Source: Sternotherus odoratus
Taxonomy: Eukaryota > Chordata > Testudines > Kinosternidae
Direction: 5' to 3'
Length of the DNA: 64,000 nt
NCBI GenBank assembly: GCA_032164245.1
Contig: JAVMKO010000006.1
Coordinates: 5,099,001-5,163,000, forward strand
This document shows positions 24,301 to 31,149 of the stretch, one piece after another (within the stretch, counting starts at the first letter, position 1; every line of letters starts with the position of its first letter). Position numbers and translations under genes: made by a program. The notes under the pieces were generated by a model that had not been told where the DNA came from, made no database searches, and was given only the letters and a program-made list of their open reading frames with translations.

Positions 24301-27300
24301 ACATTTTCAGTACTATATCTGTGCCTTATATCCTCATATATGCATAGGGTTATTGAAGGGCCTTCAGAAACAGACGGCTTTATGCATGTCTTCTGCAGTG
24401 GGATGAATTTGAGAACAGGGTCTTAAAATTAGGGTTGCCAACTCTGACTGAAGCTATTCTGGGATATATTTTTTTTCCAACATGACGTGACGTCATTTTC
24501 TAAAATATCCTATTAAAATCTCCTGCATTGCTTCCAATAGTCACCAGGAGATGGACGCTGTTTCCAAGTGACTCCAGGCTAATCCTGGAGGTTGGCAACC
24601 CTGTACTTAAAATGTGTTGGGAAAAAAATATATACATGTATATATCCCTATATACGGTTAAACCACCCTGAACACGCCCAATCCCATCTGATCTCGGAAG
24701 CTAAGCAGGGTCGGGCCTGGCTAGTACTTGGATGGGAGACCTCCTAGGACTACCAGGTGCTGTAGGCTTAACATGGGTGTGGGGCTAGCAACTCCACCCC
24801 ATAGGGAACCAAATTGCTACCGAAACACCAACAACAGAGATGGAATGATCTGTGGTTGGTGGCCCATACCCCGGCTGGGGGGTGACGGGCAGAGAGAGAG
24901 ATATATCCCTATATAAATATATAGCTTATATCACATGCTTAGGTGCATTAATGTATTTTCTTGAGTTTCTGACACAACTTTTTCATTTATGACAATCCTC
25001 TCAATCATTATGTAAGAGACTGTTTTTCTGTTTCTAATTATGCATAATAAACTGTCACTCTGATTAGAGACTTACAGTATTGAATGAACCTTGTGTGTCT
25101 TTCTGGAAAAAGTGTTTTGTTTTTTGGTTTGGTTTTTAATTGCACCTAGGGTAAGCCTTTGCATACCAAGTTTCTTTCCAGCATGAATTTTTTTGTTTGT
25201 TATAAACTCCCAGTGTTTAACTAAAGGATAAGCTATGTCATCACTATAATTCTAGGTAGAGAGTCTATGTAAAAAGACTACATTAATTCAGCTTATGTAC
25301 TATGTAAATAACATGCTTTATTAGAATGTTTAGGTGATAAGTTAGAGCAGCTGTGAGAGGACATAAACTCTGTCAGTCTATAGAAAAAAGCATCAGGTTT
25401 CAAGCTAGAATGTCAAGAAAGTGAAGGCAGGAAAGGCTTTCCAGTGTTCTTCGATGATCAAGTCCAGGCCAGAGTTTTCCTAATGCAGATAAGAGAGAGA
25501 CAGATCTATCTACAGGTATGAGGAAGAGAAAAGGTGGGATAGTTTAGTGTAAGGAGAACAGTGAATAATTGCTGTAATGAATGACATAAGAAAATGTGAG
25601 TGAATTTAGTTTTGTATGAAAATTTCATTTATGCATACTTTTTAGTAGTTAAAATAACAGAAAGGGCCAAATTCTACATCGACTTACACCCAATGCTATC
25701 CTATTTACCTGAGTGCGGTTACACTCGGCACAAGACAGTGCAGAATTTGGTCAGTTAATTCTAATAAACAATAAGAACAATAATTAAATGCAGTACAGGG
25801 AAAACCTACTTACATGAATTGTTGATAAAATAAGAAGTTTATAAGAACCACTTTTCTCCAAAATATTTAATACACATGACACAAACAAAACTTCTGCTGA
25901 GGATGAATGTGGAAATTGTCACAATCAGAAAGTGATCTGCATGAATTAGAATGGGGGGGGAGGAAGAATGGATGGGAACTGACAGAGAAGAATCTGTGTT
26001 CTGAGGCTCAATTCTAAAATTCAGGAATAAGAGTCAACACAGCAAAGCCCATAATCCCAACTTGCTAGTACTTGTTAATTAAAAAATAAAAGTGGAAAAC
26101 TGATATAAAAATAAAATACTTATTATATGTAAACATTTACCAAGATTCTTATGAGTTTTCCACTGAAGTGTTTTATGCAAAATAATGATAAGTAAGCCAA
26201 TATATGTGTGTGTGTGTATACACACATTATTTTATTATATATATGTATATATATAAAATAAAAACCTATACTAAAGATCAGCCAGACAGCCACATTAATA
26301 TGTCGGTCTGTAAGTTCTCTTAAGGTAAAATGGCTAGTCATATTGCTTTCCATTACTTTTTAATCTCTATTACAAATATAGAAGTGAATAATTTGATCTT
26401 TCAGGCATGGTCCCTGAGTATAGAAGCTTCCTGAAATATTTTTTATACAATAAGAGTTTAATAAAATTCCTCATGGTAAGTAATGTAAGACCAGTAAGAA
26501 TTCAATTTGTCTGTTTGTAAGTAATGGATTCATAGCATTTATGAAATTGTCTGCTCCATTTAACCAAATTTATCAAGTCATTATTCAATTTTCTTTTAAA
26601 ATGAATCTTTTGAGATATGAGAAATGAGAGGGAAATTATGTGATGTGGATGAGGTTATAATCATTCAGATAAATGCTCTGCTTCCCTGAATCCTATACTA
26701 AAACATTTAAAATTAGCTAATTTAGATTTATCTGTTAATATGCAAATAAACCATTATATTATTAAGCTATTCATTTTATTTATAAATTTGTTTGTAGGTT
26801 GTGGCACACAGCCTGTCTTGGCACAGAAGGAGAAGTGATGATCTTTGGTGGGAGCAAAGATGACTTGCATTTCTTGGACACAGTCAGTACATTTAATAAT
26901 GAAGTCTTAGTATAATTTAATTTTAAAAAACATTAATTCAGCATTATTGCTGAGAATTTAAATGCATGAAGATCAGAACATTCAAGGCCAACTGTCCAGT
27001 TGGTATAAATCAGTATAATGTCTTTGACTTATATTCCTAGATTCTGTGGCCAAAAGGGATTATTGTGATCATTTAGGCTGATCCCATCTATAGTGCAGGC
27101 TTCCCCAAAATAATTCATAGAGCAAAATAATGCGTAGAGCAGATCTTTTAGAAAAATCTTGATTTAAAAATTGTAACGGATGGAGAATCCACCATGACCC
27201 TTAGTAAATTATTCCAATGGTTAATTATTCTCACCATTAAAAGTGTATGCCTTATTTCCAGTCTGAATTTCTCTAGCTTCAACTTTGAGCCATTGCTACC

Positions 27301-30266
27301 TGCTATACTCTTTTTTGCTAGAGTAAAGAGCCCTTTTGTAAGTACCTACATGGGAAACAAATATTTACAGGACTATAATCAAGTCACCCCTTAACCTTCT
27401 CTTTGATAAGCTAAATAGATTGAACTTCTTAAGTCAATCATTTGTGGTAGACCCAGGGCAGACAGCTGCCAGAAAGGCCTGTAATTAGAAGGGTTACTAC
27501 AGGGAAATTGGGTCCAGCTGAGCAAGGCTGCCACAGCCAGAAGCAGGGCCAGCTGAGGCCAGTTAAGGAGGCTGTCAGAGCCCTTTAAAGAGACTCCTCC
27601 CCAGAGAGGGGTGTGGGAGTTTGAGGAGTGAGTTTGGAGGAAGTGTGAGAGTTTGAGGAGTGAGTTGGCGGGAGCAGGGACAGAGAGGCTGCTGGCAAGC
27701 AGGGGAGGAGAACAAAGGGTCCCTCCCAGGGGGAACCTAGCTTTCCTAAGCCTGCAGGAGCCTGACCCTGAGAGAGAGAGAGAAAGAGAGTGGGTCTGGT
27801 GCAGCCTGGTCAGGGCGCCAGTACCGTGCCAGAACCCCAAAAGGACTTGAGTCAGGGGAGCCGAGGAGCCATCTTGTCACACATTATAAAGCATGTATTC
27901 TAATCCTTTAATCATTCTTGTGACTCCTCTCTTCAGTGGAGCAATCTTGATTTACACTATAAAGTTTTTGTTCCTGCAAGAACTACAATTCATCATCATT
28001 CATGGATTGTTTGGTATTGCTGTTACAATGTGTGAATTTTTGTGCCTTAATGCCTATATCCATAGATTAGCACCCAGCCCAATTAGTGGGACTGGATGCT
28101 ATGTAGATGTGCAGGGGAAAAGCCAGAGAGGCACATTCCATACCCCAGTCCTCCAAATGCATGGAACAACTCTGCTGAGCCTGCTTCAGCCACTAAATGT
28201 GACACACAATAAGAGGGAAAAGGGACGGAGGATTGTGGTAAAAGTAATCGTTATCATCTGATTACATAAGCTAAGATTTTTTTCTGCAGAAAAGGACCCA
28301 GGGGGTATAGTGGATGAGAAGCTGGATATGAGTCAACATTGTGCCCTTGTTGCTAAGAAGGTTAACAGCATTTTGGGTTGTGTAAGTAGGGGTATTTCCA
28401 GCAGATCGAGGGATGTGATCATTCCCCTCTGTTCAGCATTGGTGAGGCCTCAGCTGGAGTACTGTGTCCAGTTTTGGGCCCCACACAAGAAGGATTTTGA
28501 AAAATTGGAATGAGTCCAGCGGAGAGCAACAAAAATGATTAGGGGGCTGGAGCACATGACTTACGAGGACAGGTTGAGGAAACTGGGATTGTTTAGTTTG
28601 CAGAAGAAAAGAATGAGAGGGGATTTGATAGCTGCTTTCAACTACCTGAAAGGGGGTTCCAAAGAGAATGGATCTAGACTGTTCTCAATGATAGCAGATG
28701 ACAGGAGTAATGGACTCAAGTTGCAGAGAGGGAGGTTTAGGGTGGATATTAGGAAAAAAATTCAGTAATGGGGTGGTAAAGCACTGGAATGAGTTACCTA
28801 GGGAGGTGGTGGAATCTCCTTCCTTTGAGGTTTTTAAAGTCAGGCTTGACAAAGCCCTGGGTGGTATGATTTAGTTGGGGATTGGTCCTGCTTTGAGGAG
28901 GGGGTTGGACTAGATGACCTCCTGAGGTCCCTTCCAAACCTGATATTTTATGATTCTGACTCATTTAAACTATTTTTTAATTTTACTCTACCATTTTAAA
29001 CATCTGCTATCAAACCATAACCCCCATTATTTGTATATTATTTATTGTAATTATTTATTTTCACTCTATTCTACTGACTATTCCCAAACATCTTTCTACC
29101 TACCTTTATTAGTTCCTTTTAAAATATAAACTATCCCCACAAATCCTAAACTTCTCTCCCCCTAGAAGTCCTGCCTCACATTGGGATGGAAGGCCATCAA
29201 AGCTCTTCTTTGTGCAGGGACCAGGGGTGGGTCCTTGAAAGTGTCAGATGACACATACTCCATTGATCCATAGTGAAACATATATCCTGACATCACTGTT
29301 GTCCAGGGCTGTGAAGATGCCACTAGGGTCTGCCCATTACCTAAATCCCTTCTTACTACTTTCCCACATCTTTCCAATTCAAAAATCCACTTTCCAGCTC
29401 CACAAAGCTGTTCTTGGGGGCACTTGATGCTGTAAAAATATGGCCCTTCAATGTTGCTGAGATGGGAGGTTGAAGAAGACAGGTGTCCCCAAAGTCCTAC
29501 CTCTGTAGGCATGTAGGTGGGGGCTCAGAAGTATTCAGTCAGCTATTTTTAATCTTTCTAAGATAATTGTTTATTAAATATTCATAGGCTTTAAGTATAT
29601 TTATGGTAATCCATTTTATATCATCCTGTTGAAACAAATATAAAGGTATTCCTGGGGTAACTTTTATATTAACAGTTAATCTTAATCATCCTCCTGATTG
29701 TTGCTGTTCTTCTTCATTAGGGTCACTGCAGTGATTTATTGATTTTTCAAACTCAACCTTACTCTCTTCTTAGGTGAGTTTAGATTATATAGTGGAACAA
29801 TGAGTCTAGCACAGATAATTACGGTACTACTTTTTAAAACTGAATAGTTTTTTTTAACATAAAGCACTTTGAACTATTCTTACCTGGCTCAGTAGGTAAG
29901 AAACAAAATTATTAATCTAGTTAATAATGTAAATATATTTCAAAACAGTTTTAAAGAATTGGTATTATTATGGAATGGACTATACATAAATTATGTATAT
30001 ATTTAATTTAACATTTTTGTAAGTTTATTGATGTTCCATGTGTTTTATTTGTAAGCTATAAGACCTTAATTAATTCTTACATTCTTTTCAGATTGTGCCT
30101 TGACTGCATTGGTAAAAATGCCAGCCTTTTAAAGAATCAAGTATCCTGGTTACCATCCAAAATTTTGCCACAAGTGTTGAAAAAAATAACCTTTTGGGCT
30201 GCAGCTAACCATCGACAAGAGAAAAAAGCTGAAATTGAAAGACAAGAGCAAATAAATGTCACCTGA
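273..30266 (+). CDS. KLHDC1: KLHDC1, kelch domain-containing protein 1 (3' nine coding exons)
   Basis: Coding exons are 273-351, 3163-3246, 5161-5244, 11716-11774, 18852-18964, 22576-22648, 26798-26882, 29721-29773 and 30092-30266, all with AG/GT borders and consistent phase. They give about 267 residues; the human protein is about 406, so roughly the first third lies off the left edge. The translation shows repeated kelch blades with FGG turns (IYFGGYG, YVFGGR, FLFGGLS, MIFGGSK) followed by a C-terminal helical part with [10 protein letters not shown]. Family knowledge: a kelch beta-propeller, paralogue of KLHDC2, described as a CUL5-type receptor for C-terminal degrons. It lies head to tail upstream of KLHDC2. 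Its introns are swollen by DIRS, CR1, hAT and virus-like insertions. No frame damage is seen in the exons. Identity is assigned from residue-level resemblance to vertebrate KLHDC1 and from synteny. Confidence 0.95.
520..735. mobile_element. hAT-like fragment
   Basis: It starts CAGGGGTCTCAAAC, a terminus common to hAT MITEs, followed by a C-rich body as in the other hAT copies here. The right end is not clear. Confidence 0.4.
970..1609 (+). mobile_element. CR1 LINE fragment, reverse transcriptase part (left half)
   Basis: The translated pieces resemble the CR1 reverse transcriptase (a [21 protein letters not shown] stretch near 1200), with stops and frameshifts. It continues at 2269 after a hAT insertion. 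Confidence 0.7.
1610..2268. mobile_element. hAT-type element nested in CR1
   Basis: A C-rich block splits the CR1 copy. It starts with cctccccaaacagcttggcc, as inside the 32990 copy, and ends atagtttttccacccctg. The 5' inverted repeat is missing. Apparent open frames on both strands here reflect base composition. Confidence 0.6.
2269..2915 (+). mobile_element. CR1 LINE fragment, ORF2 C-terminus and 3' end (right half)
   Basis: It encodes [11 protein letters not shown] and [20 protein letters not shown], typical of the end of CR1 ORF2, then [14 protein letters not shown]. The 3' UTR ends gttggtctgacccagaatgg, the classical CR1 tail. Confidence 0.85.
2916..3162. repeat. Short amniote MITE-like palindrome and AT-rich intron
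   Basis: Near 2925-2995 the text ggcctaaatcccattgaca...cacctaaatg is weakly palindromic, like a common amniote MITE. The rest is AT-rich intron. Confidence 0.35.
3163..3246 (+). CDS. KLHDC1: KLHDC1 coding exon
   Basis: This 84-nt phase-0 exon has acceptor ttttttag and donor gtgagt. It encodes 28 residues including [16 protein letters not shown], matching the GWNDHVHVLDTET blade of KLHDC2. Confidence 0.94.
3480..3740 (+). mobile_element. Old CR1-like remnant
   Basis: Phrases such as gaggatgttttagaggccaag and gatgctggacaaggtggatc resemble a CR1 3' region, but it is strongly decayed. Confidence 0.4.
3741..5160. other. KLHDC1 intron, mostly unremarkable
   Basis: AT-rich intron. The only structure seen is the hairpin annotated separately at 4826-4878. 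Confidence 0.5.
4826..4878. repeat. Inverted-repeat MITE-like hairpin
   Basis: AGTTTTACACTGATGAAACTC is followed 12 bp later by its near-complement GAGTTTCACTGGTGTAAAACT. This resembles the palindromic MITEs common in amniotes. Confidence 0.55.
5161..5244 (+). CDS. KLHDC1: KLHDC1 coding exon
   Basis: This 84-nt exon has acceptor tttcag and donor gttagt. It encodes [20 protein letters not shown], a kelch blade with the diglycine. Confidence 0.95.
5245..6640. other. KLHDC1 intron, no clear element
   Basis: AT-rich intron with short open frames that resemble nothing. No repeat terminus is recognised. Confidence 0.45.
7745..8280. other. Unassigned insertion inside DIRS copy 1
   Basis: This AT-rich stretch interrupts the gag-like region. 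It has no recognisable coding potential and no confirmed terminal repeats; it might be an LTR. Confidence 0.3.
9616..10112. mobile_element. hAT MITE with 8-bp target duplication
   Basis: A 497-bp element with imperfect inverted termini (TAGGGCCCTATCACATTCATGG against TAGGGCTGTACCAAATTTATGG in complement). It is flanked by the perfect duplication ACTATATC at 9608-9615 and 10113-10120. It is non-autonomous. Confidence 0.85.
10240..10443. mobile_element. Palindromic 204-bp element with 9-bp duplication
   Basis: Two inverted arms share GACTAACAAAAG and GCATAAGCTTT. Each arm's core reads, on one strand, CCGACAAAATGGG ... CCCACGAAAGC. It is flanked by AACAAAATG at 10231-10239 and 10444-10452. It is the same family as 61168-61373, in the opposite orientation. 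The layout resembles Penelope-type or other retroelement termini; the family name is not certain. Confidence 0.75.
11716..11774 (+). CDS. KLHDC1: KLHDC1 coding exon
   Basis: This 59-nt exon has acceptor cattttag and donor gtaagt. It encodes [19 protein letters not shown] and ends in phase 2. It has the same length as its KLHDC2 counterpart at 48074. Confidence 0.95.
11775..12440. other. KLHDC1 intron, no clear element
   Basis: AT-rich intron after the 59-nt exon; I see no repeat or coding signal in it. Confidence 0.45.
12440..14760 (+). mobile_element. DIRS-type retroelement copy 2: terminal repeat, RT and RNase H remnants
   Basis: A terminal-repeat-like leader lies at 12440-12660. Reverse transcriptase follows: [32 protein letters not shown] (13120-13302), then a frame-shifted KCLAVV-like stretch and [13 protein letters not shown] near 13430, where the second catalytic Asp is Asn. 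RNase H-like sequence resumes at 14480-14760 ([14 protein letters not shown]). It is split by an unassigned insertion at about 13640-14470. The recombinase part is missing; a Polinton-like segment follows. Confidence 0.7.
13640..14470. other. Unassigned insertion within DIRS copy 2
   Basis: This purine-rich stretch splits the DIRS RT/RNase H region. It contains a G10 run at 14303 and begins TGTCATGG near 13617, which could be an LTR start, but no target duplication was found. Confidence 0.35.
14850..15158 (-). pseudogene. Polinton-type integrase remnant
   Basis: About 40 residues match the N-terminal signature of Polinton integrases: [18 protein letters not shown] follows a [18 protein letters not shown] start. 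Later, in another frame (14891-14923), the catalytic-core start QW.TDLVDM is visible with an in-frame TAG at the dot. A lysine-rich stretch sits between the two. The rest of the catalytic core is missing, so the gene is dead. Family knowledge: these DDE integrases insert the element into host DNA. Confidence 0.7.
15454..15759 (-). CDS. Unidentified open frame in virus-like remnant
   Basis: An uninterrupted 101-codon minus-strand frame overlaps the end of the spliced gene in a different frame. It has a Cys-rich start (ENCADC), then a helical, hydrophobic C-terminal half. No homologue is recognised. It could be a real second product or a chance frame. Confidence 0.35.
   Translation of the reverse strand: MKKQLLENCADCAVHEPNPLSHPCIFWGLSEVFYEIRPISSQLNMTPLLNIIIAEGYKLKKLNMTIETVTEVVKMIREVAEVSDPVALLVDLSNEVTAKIG
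15707..17028 (-). pseudogene. Spliced LxCxE/CxxC early-type gene of virus-like remnant
   Basis: Six putative exons on the minus strand: 17028-16768, 16684-16565, 16480-16397, 16305-16192, 16098-16024 and 15937-15707. All introns but the last are 83-93 bp, and all are phase 0 with GT/AG borders. Exon 3 has an LxCxE motif (LVCDE, 16433-16447) followed by acidic residues. Exon 5 is a run of Asp/Glu/Ser. The last exon has two Cys pairs (CCFC and CRLC) and stops four residues later. LxCxE plus acidic tract plus paired CxxC is the plan of papillomavirus E7 and related Rb-binding early proteins. Exon 4 looks like a duplicate of exon 3 and has an in-frame TAG. The 87-codon first exon is not recognised. 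Splicing is inferred from sequence only. Confidence 0.55.
17085..17600 (-). promoter_or_regulatory. Candidate promoter with CCAAT boxes and E2F-type palindrome
   Basis: Upstream of the spliced gene (minus sense) are three ATTGG motifs on the plus strand, near 17092, 17173 and 17219, which are CCAAT on the coding strand. A perfect palindrome TTTGGCGCCAA at 17585-17595 fits the E2F consensus. No TATA box is certain. Confidence 0.45.
17640..18085. mobile_element. DIRS-type terminal repeat fragment
   Basis: Phrases such as ttctttaacatgttg in complement and catgaggcacatgcacatct resemble the terminal repeats of the DIRS copies here. It is probably the right end of DIRS copy 2, displaced by the virus-like insert. 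Confidence 0.5.
18086..18851. other. KLHDC1 intron, no clear element
   Basis: Ordinary intron sequence up to the polypyrimidine tract of the 18852 exon. Confidence 0.45.
18852..18964 (+). CDS. KLHDC1: KLHDC1 coding exon
   Basis: This 113-nt exon has acceptor taccaag and donor gtaagt. It encodes [20 protein letters not shown] and following residues to PL. Confidence 0.95.
19282..19490 (-). mobile_element. CR1 3' end, minus strand
   Basis: ccatactgggtcagaccaacggtcc is the complement of the CR1 3' tail. A second partial copy of the tail follows at 19468-19490. Confidence 0.75.
19491..20764. other. KLHDC1 intron with a DIRS-like end
   Basis: Mostly unassigned. Near 20405-20455 the text cagttaccttttccgtaactggtgttcttcgag resembles a DIRS-type terminal sequence. 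A G10 run lies near 20083. Confidence 0.35.
20765..21745 (+). mobile_element. CR1 LINE 3' portion
   Basis: It starts in the reverse transcriptase (a [23 protein letters not shown] reading near 20790) and runs through a long frame with [16 protein letters not shown] and [20 protein letters not shown]. It ends at gaggtcccttccagtcttatgattc, the CR1 tail. Frameshifts make it non-functional. Confidence 0.85.
21746..22575. other. KLHDC1 intron, no clear element
   Basis: Intron with an A/G-rich patch at 22180-22225. Nothing else is recognised. Confidence 0.45.
22576..22648 (+). CDS. KLHDC1: KLHDC1 coding exon
   Basis: This 73-nt exon has acceptor tttgcag and donor gtataa. It encodes [20 protein letters not shown]. 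The KLHDC2 counterpart at 50228 is also 73 nt. Confidence 0.94.
22649..23754. other. KLHDC1 intron, AT-rich
   Basis: Strongly AT-rich intron; I see no element or gene. Confidence 0.5.
23755..23985 (+). mobile_element. MIR-type SINE
   Basis: Contains the MIR core: ccatgttttactgatgaggaaactgaggcacagagag, then cagagcatgtcagtatcagagtcag. It is an old copy. Confidence 0.75.
24140..24240. repeat. Palindromic MITE-like repeat
   Basis: Complementary arms around gaaatcaatggaag / cttccatgggctttgcatcagg form a hairpin typical of amniote MITEs. Confidence 0.4.
24430..24605. mobile_element. MITE with 8-bp target duplication
   Basis: A 176-bp element with inverted ends TAGGGTTGCCAAC and (complement) TACAGGGTTGCCAAC. 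It is flanked by CTTAAAAT at 24422-24429 and 24606-24613. An 8-bp duplication suggests a hAT-type MITE. Confidence 0.75.
24655..24900 (+). mobile_element. 5S rRNA-derived SINE
   Basis: Bases 24655-24769 match vertebrate 5S rRNA closely (accaccctgaacacgcc, ctcggaagctaagcagggtc, cttggatgggagacc, ggtgctgtaggct). They keep the internal A-block and C-block of the RNA polymerase III promoter. About 125 bp of unrelated tail follow, ending in (AG)n. A perfect 15-bp duplication (atatatccctatata) flanks it at 24640-24654 and 24901-24915, showing LINE-mediated insertion. It is a retroposon rather than a working 5S gene. Confidence 0.85.
24916..26797. other. KLHDC1 intron with simple repeats
   Basis: AT-rich. 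It holds a palindromic amniote repeat at 25670-25745 (gccaaattctac ... gcagaatttgg) and a (TG)n/(TA)n tract at 26200-26255. No gene is seen. Confidence 0.45.
26798..26882 (+). CDS. KLHDC1: KLHDC1 coding exon
   Basis: This 85-nt exon has acceptor tttgtag and donor gtcagt. It encodes [20 protein letters not shown]. Confidence 0.94.
27000..27442 (-). mobile_element. CR1 fragment, minus strand (left part)
   Basis: The complement reads as CR1 3' ORF2: tggagaatccaccatgaccc, ccttatttccagtctgaatttctctag and caagtcaccccttaaccttc are common CR1 phrases. It is interrupted by a solo LTR and resumes at 27886. Confidence 0.75.
27443..27881. mobile_element. Solo LTR with 4-bp target duplication
   Basis: A 439-bp block starts TGTGGTAG, ends TTGTCACA and sits exactly between two parts of a CR1 copy. 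CATT occurs on both sides (27439-27442 and 27882-27885). TG...CA ends and a 4-bp duplication fit a retroviral solo LTR. Open frames within it are not genes. Confidence 0.75.
27886..28000 (-). mobile_element. CR1 fragment, minus strand (right part)
   Basis: cattctaatcctttaatcattcttgtgactcctctcttc continues the CR1 copy interrupted at 27442. Confidence 0.7.
28265..28960 (+). mobile_element. CR1 LINE 3' portion
   Basis: It encodes [20 protein letters not shown], then [20 protein letters not shown], broken by a stop at 28511. It ends with gaggtcccttccaaacctgatattttatgattc. Confidence 0.88.
29162..29512 (-). other. Unidentified open frame in KLHDC1 intron
   Basis: An uninterrupted 116-codon minus-strand frame begins [20 protein letters not shown] and contains [19 protein letters not shown]. 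It looks compositionally protein-like, but I recognise no family. It could be part of a retroelement or a retropseudogene. Confidence 0.3.
29721..29773 (+). CDS. KLHDC1: KLHDC1 coding exon
   Basis: This 53-nt exon has acceptor cttcattag and donor gtgagt. It encodes [17 protein letters not shown]. Confidence 0.94.
30092..30266 (+). CDS. KLHDC1: KLHDC1 last coding exon and stop
   Basis: The acceptor is cttttcag. The exon encodes [15 protein letters not shown], later [18 protein letters not shown], and ends with TGA at 30264-30266. Confidence 0.95.
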
Positions 30267-31040
30267 ACAAGACAATAAAGATATTGACCACTAGTATTTA
30301 TAGTGTACAGCAAAGGTTTTTGTTAGCGATTGTTTACTAGCAGTACATAAAAGGTATTGGTAGCCTGAGTTTCTACAAGAAGATCCTTTTTGTTTTCTGA
30401 GGTATTGAAAAGAATGAAAACTAAATATTCTATGTTGTAATAACACCATTTGAGGTTGTAGAAATTAACTTCTGCTCTTACGGTCTTGGTAGACGACTTA
30501 ATAAAAAGTACTCTTTTGGAAAGTAACACAAGATACAGAGCTTTTTCAGATGCCTAAAAATTTCTCTTTCAGATCTAAAATCTTATTTCCAGTTTTGTCA
30601 CATCAGCAGTTGCTAATTTAACTCTTGTTAATATGATTATTATTGCAAATCTTTTTGTTTGATTTATTTTATTTAACAGCAGCATATGAAAGTTTGATTA
30701 TTGATACTACAAGATAACCATCCCACACAAAAGCAAAAAAATCAATACGCAGGCTAACTCTGGAGCTTTAAAAGTAAAAATAAAAAGATATTAAGCTAAA
30801 TAATTTTGTATGTGAAAATTTAAATGCAGTTCATAACATTGCTTTACTGTAATTCTCTAATCAATGACATTTTTTCAAAATATATTTATATATATTTTTT
30901 ATTTTGAATGTGTAAAGTTTATATTTAATTTTGGTTCAAAATATTTTATTTATTGTAAAAAGCTTATACAGAATTACTATTTTCCTATCTGTTTCAGATA
31001 TTTAGTTAGTTGGGACCCAGTCATTAAATTTTTATGTAAA
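30267..31040 (+). other. KLHDC1 3' UTR and downstream AT-rich sequence
   Basis: This is non-coding, AT-rich sequence after the KLHDC1 stop. AATAAA hexamers occur at 30274, 30500 and 30779. The first is too close to the stop to be the likely signal; either later one could serve. The transcript end cannot be decided from sequence alone. Confidence 0.5.
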
Positions 31041-31047
31041 CGGTATA

Positions 31048-31149
31048 CAGTGGATTCTGGTTAACTGGGACACATCGGGACCGGAACAATTTGGCCCGAT
31101 TAAGCAACTTCCCCAATTAACCGGTGGCCCGATTAACCAGAATCCACTG
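31048..31149. mobile_element. Tigger-like MITE with TA duplication
   Basis: A 102-bp element has inverted ends CAGTGGATTCTGGTTAACTGGG and CAGTGGATTCTGGTTAATCGGG (complement) and TA on both sides. The termini fit the pogo/Tigger group. Confidence 0.8.

Noticed and set aside
24655..24769. A functional 5S rRNA gene
   Set aside because: It starts inside the 5S sequence, lacks a T-run terminator after the 3' end, has base changes and sits in a SINE with a target duplication.
27391..27850. 149-codon minus-strand and 65-codon plus-strand open frames
   Set aside because: Both lie within the solo LTR and have no domain.
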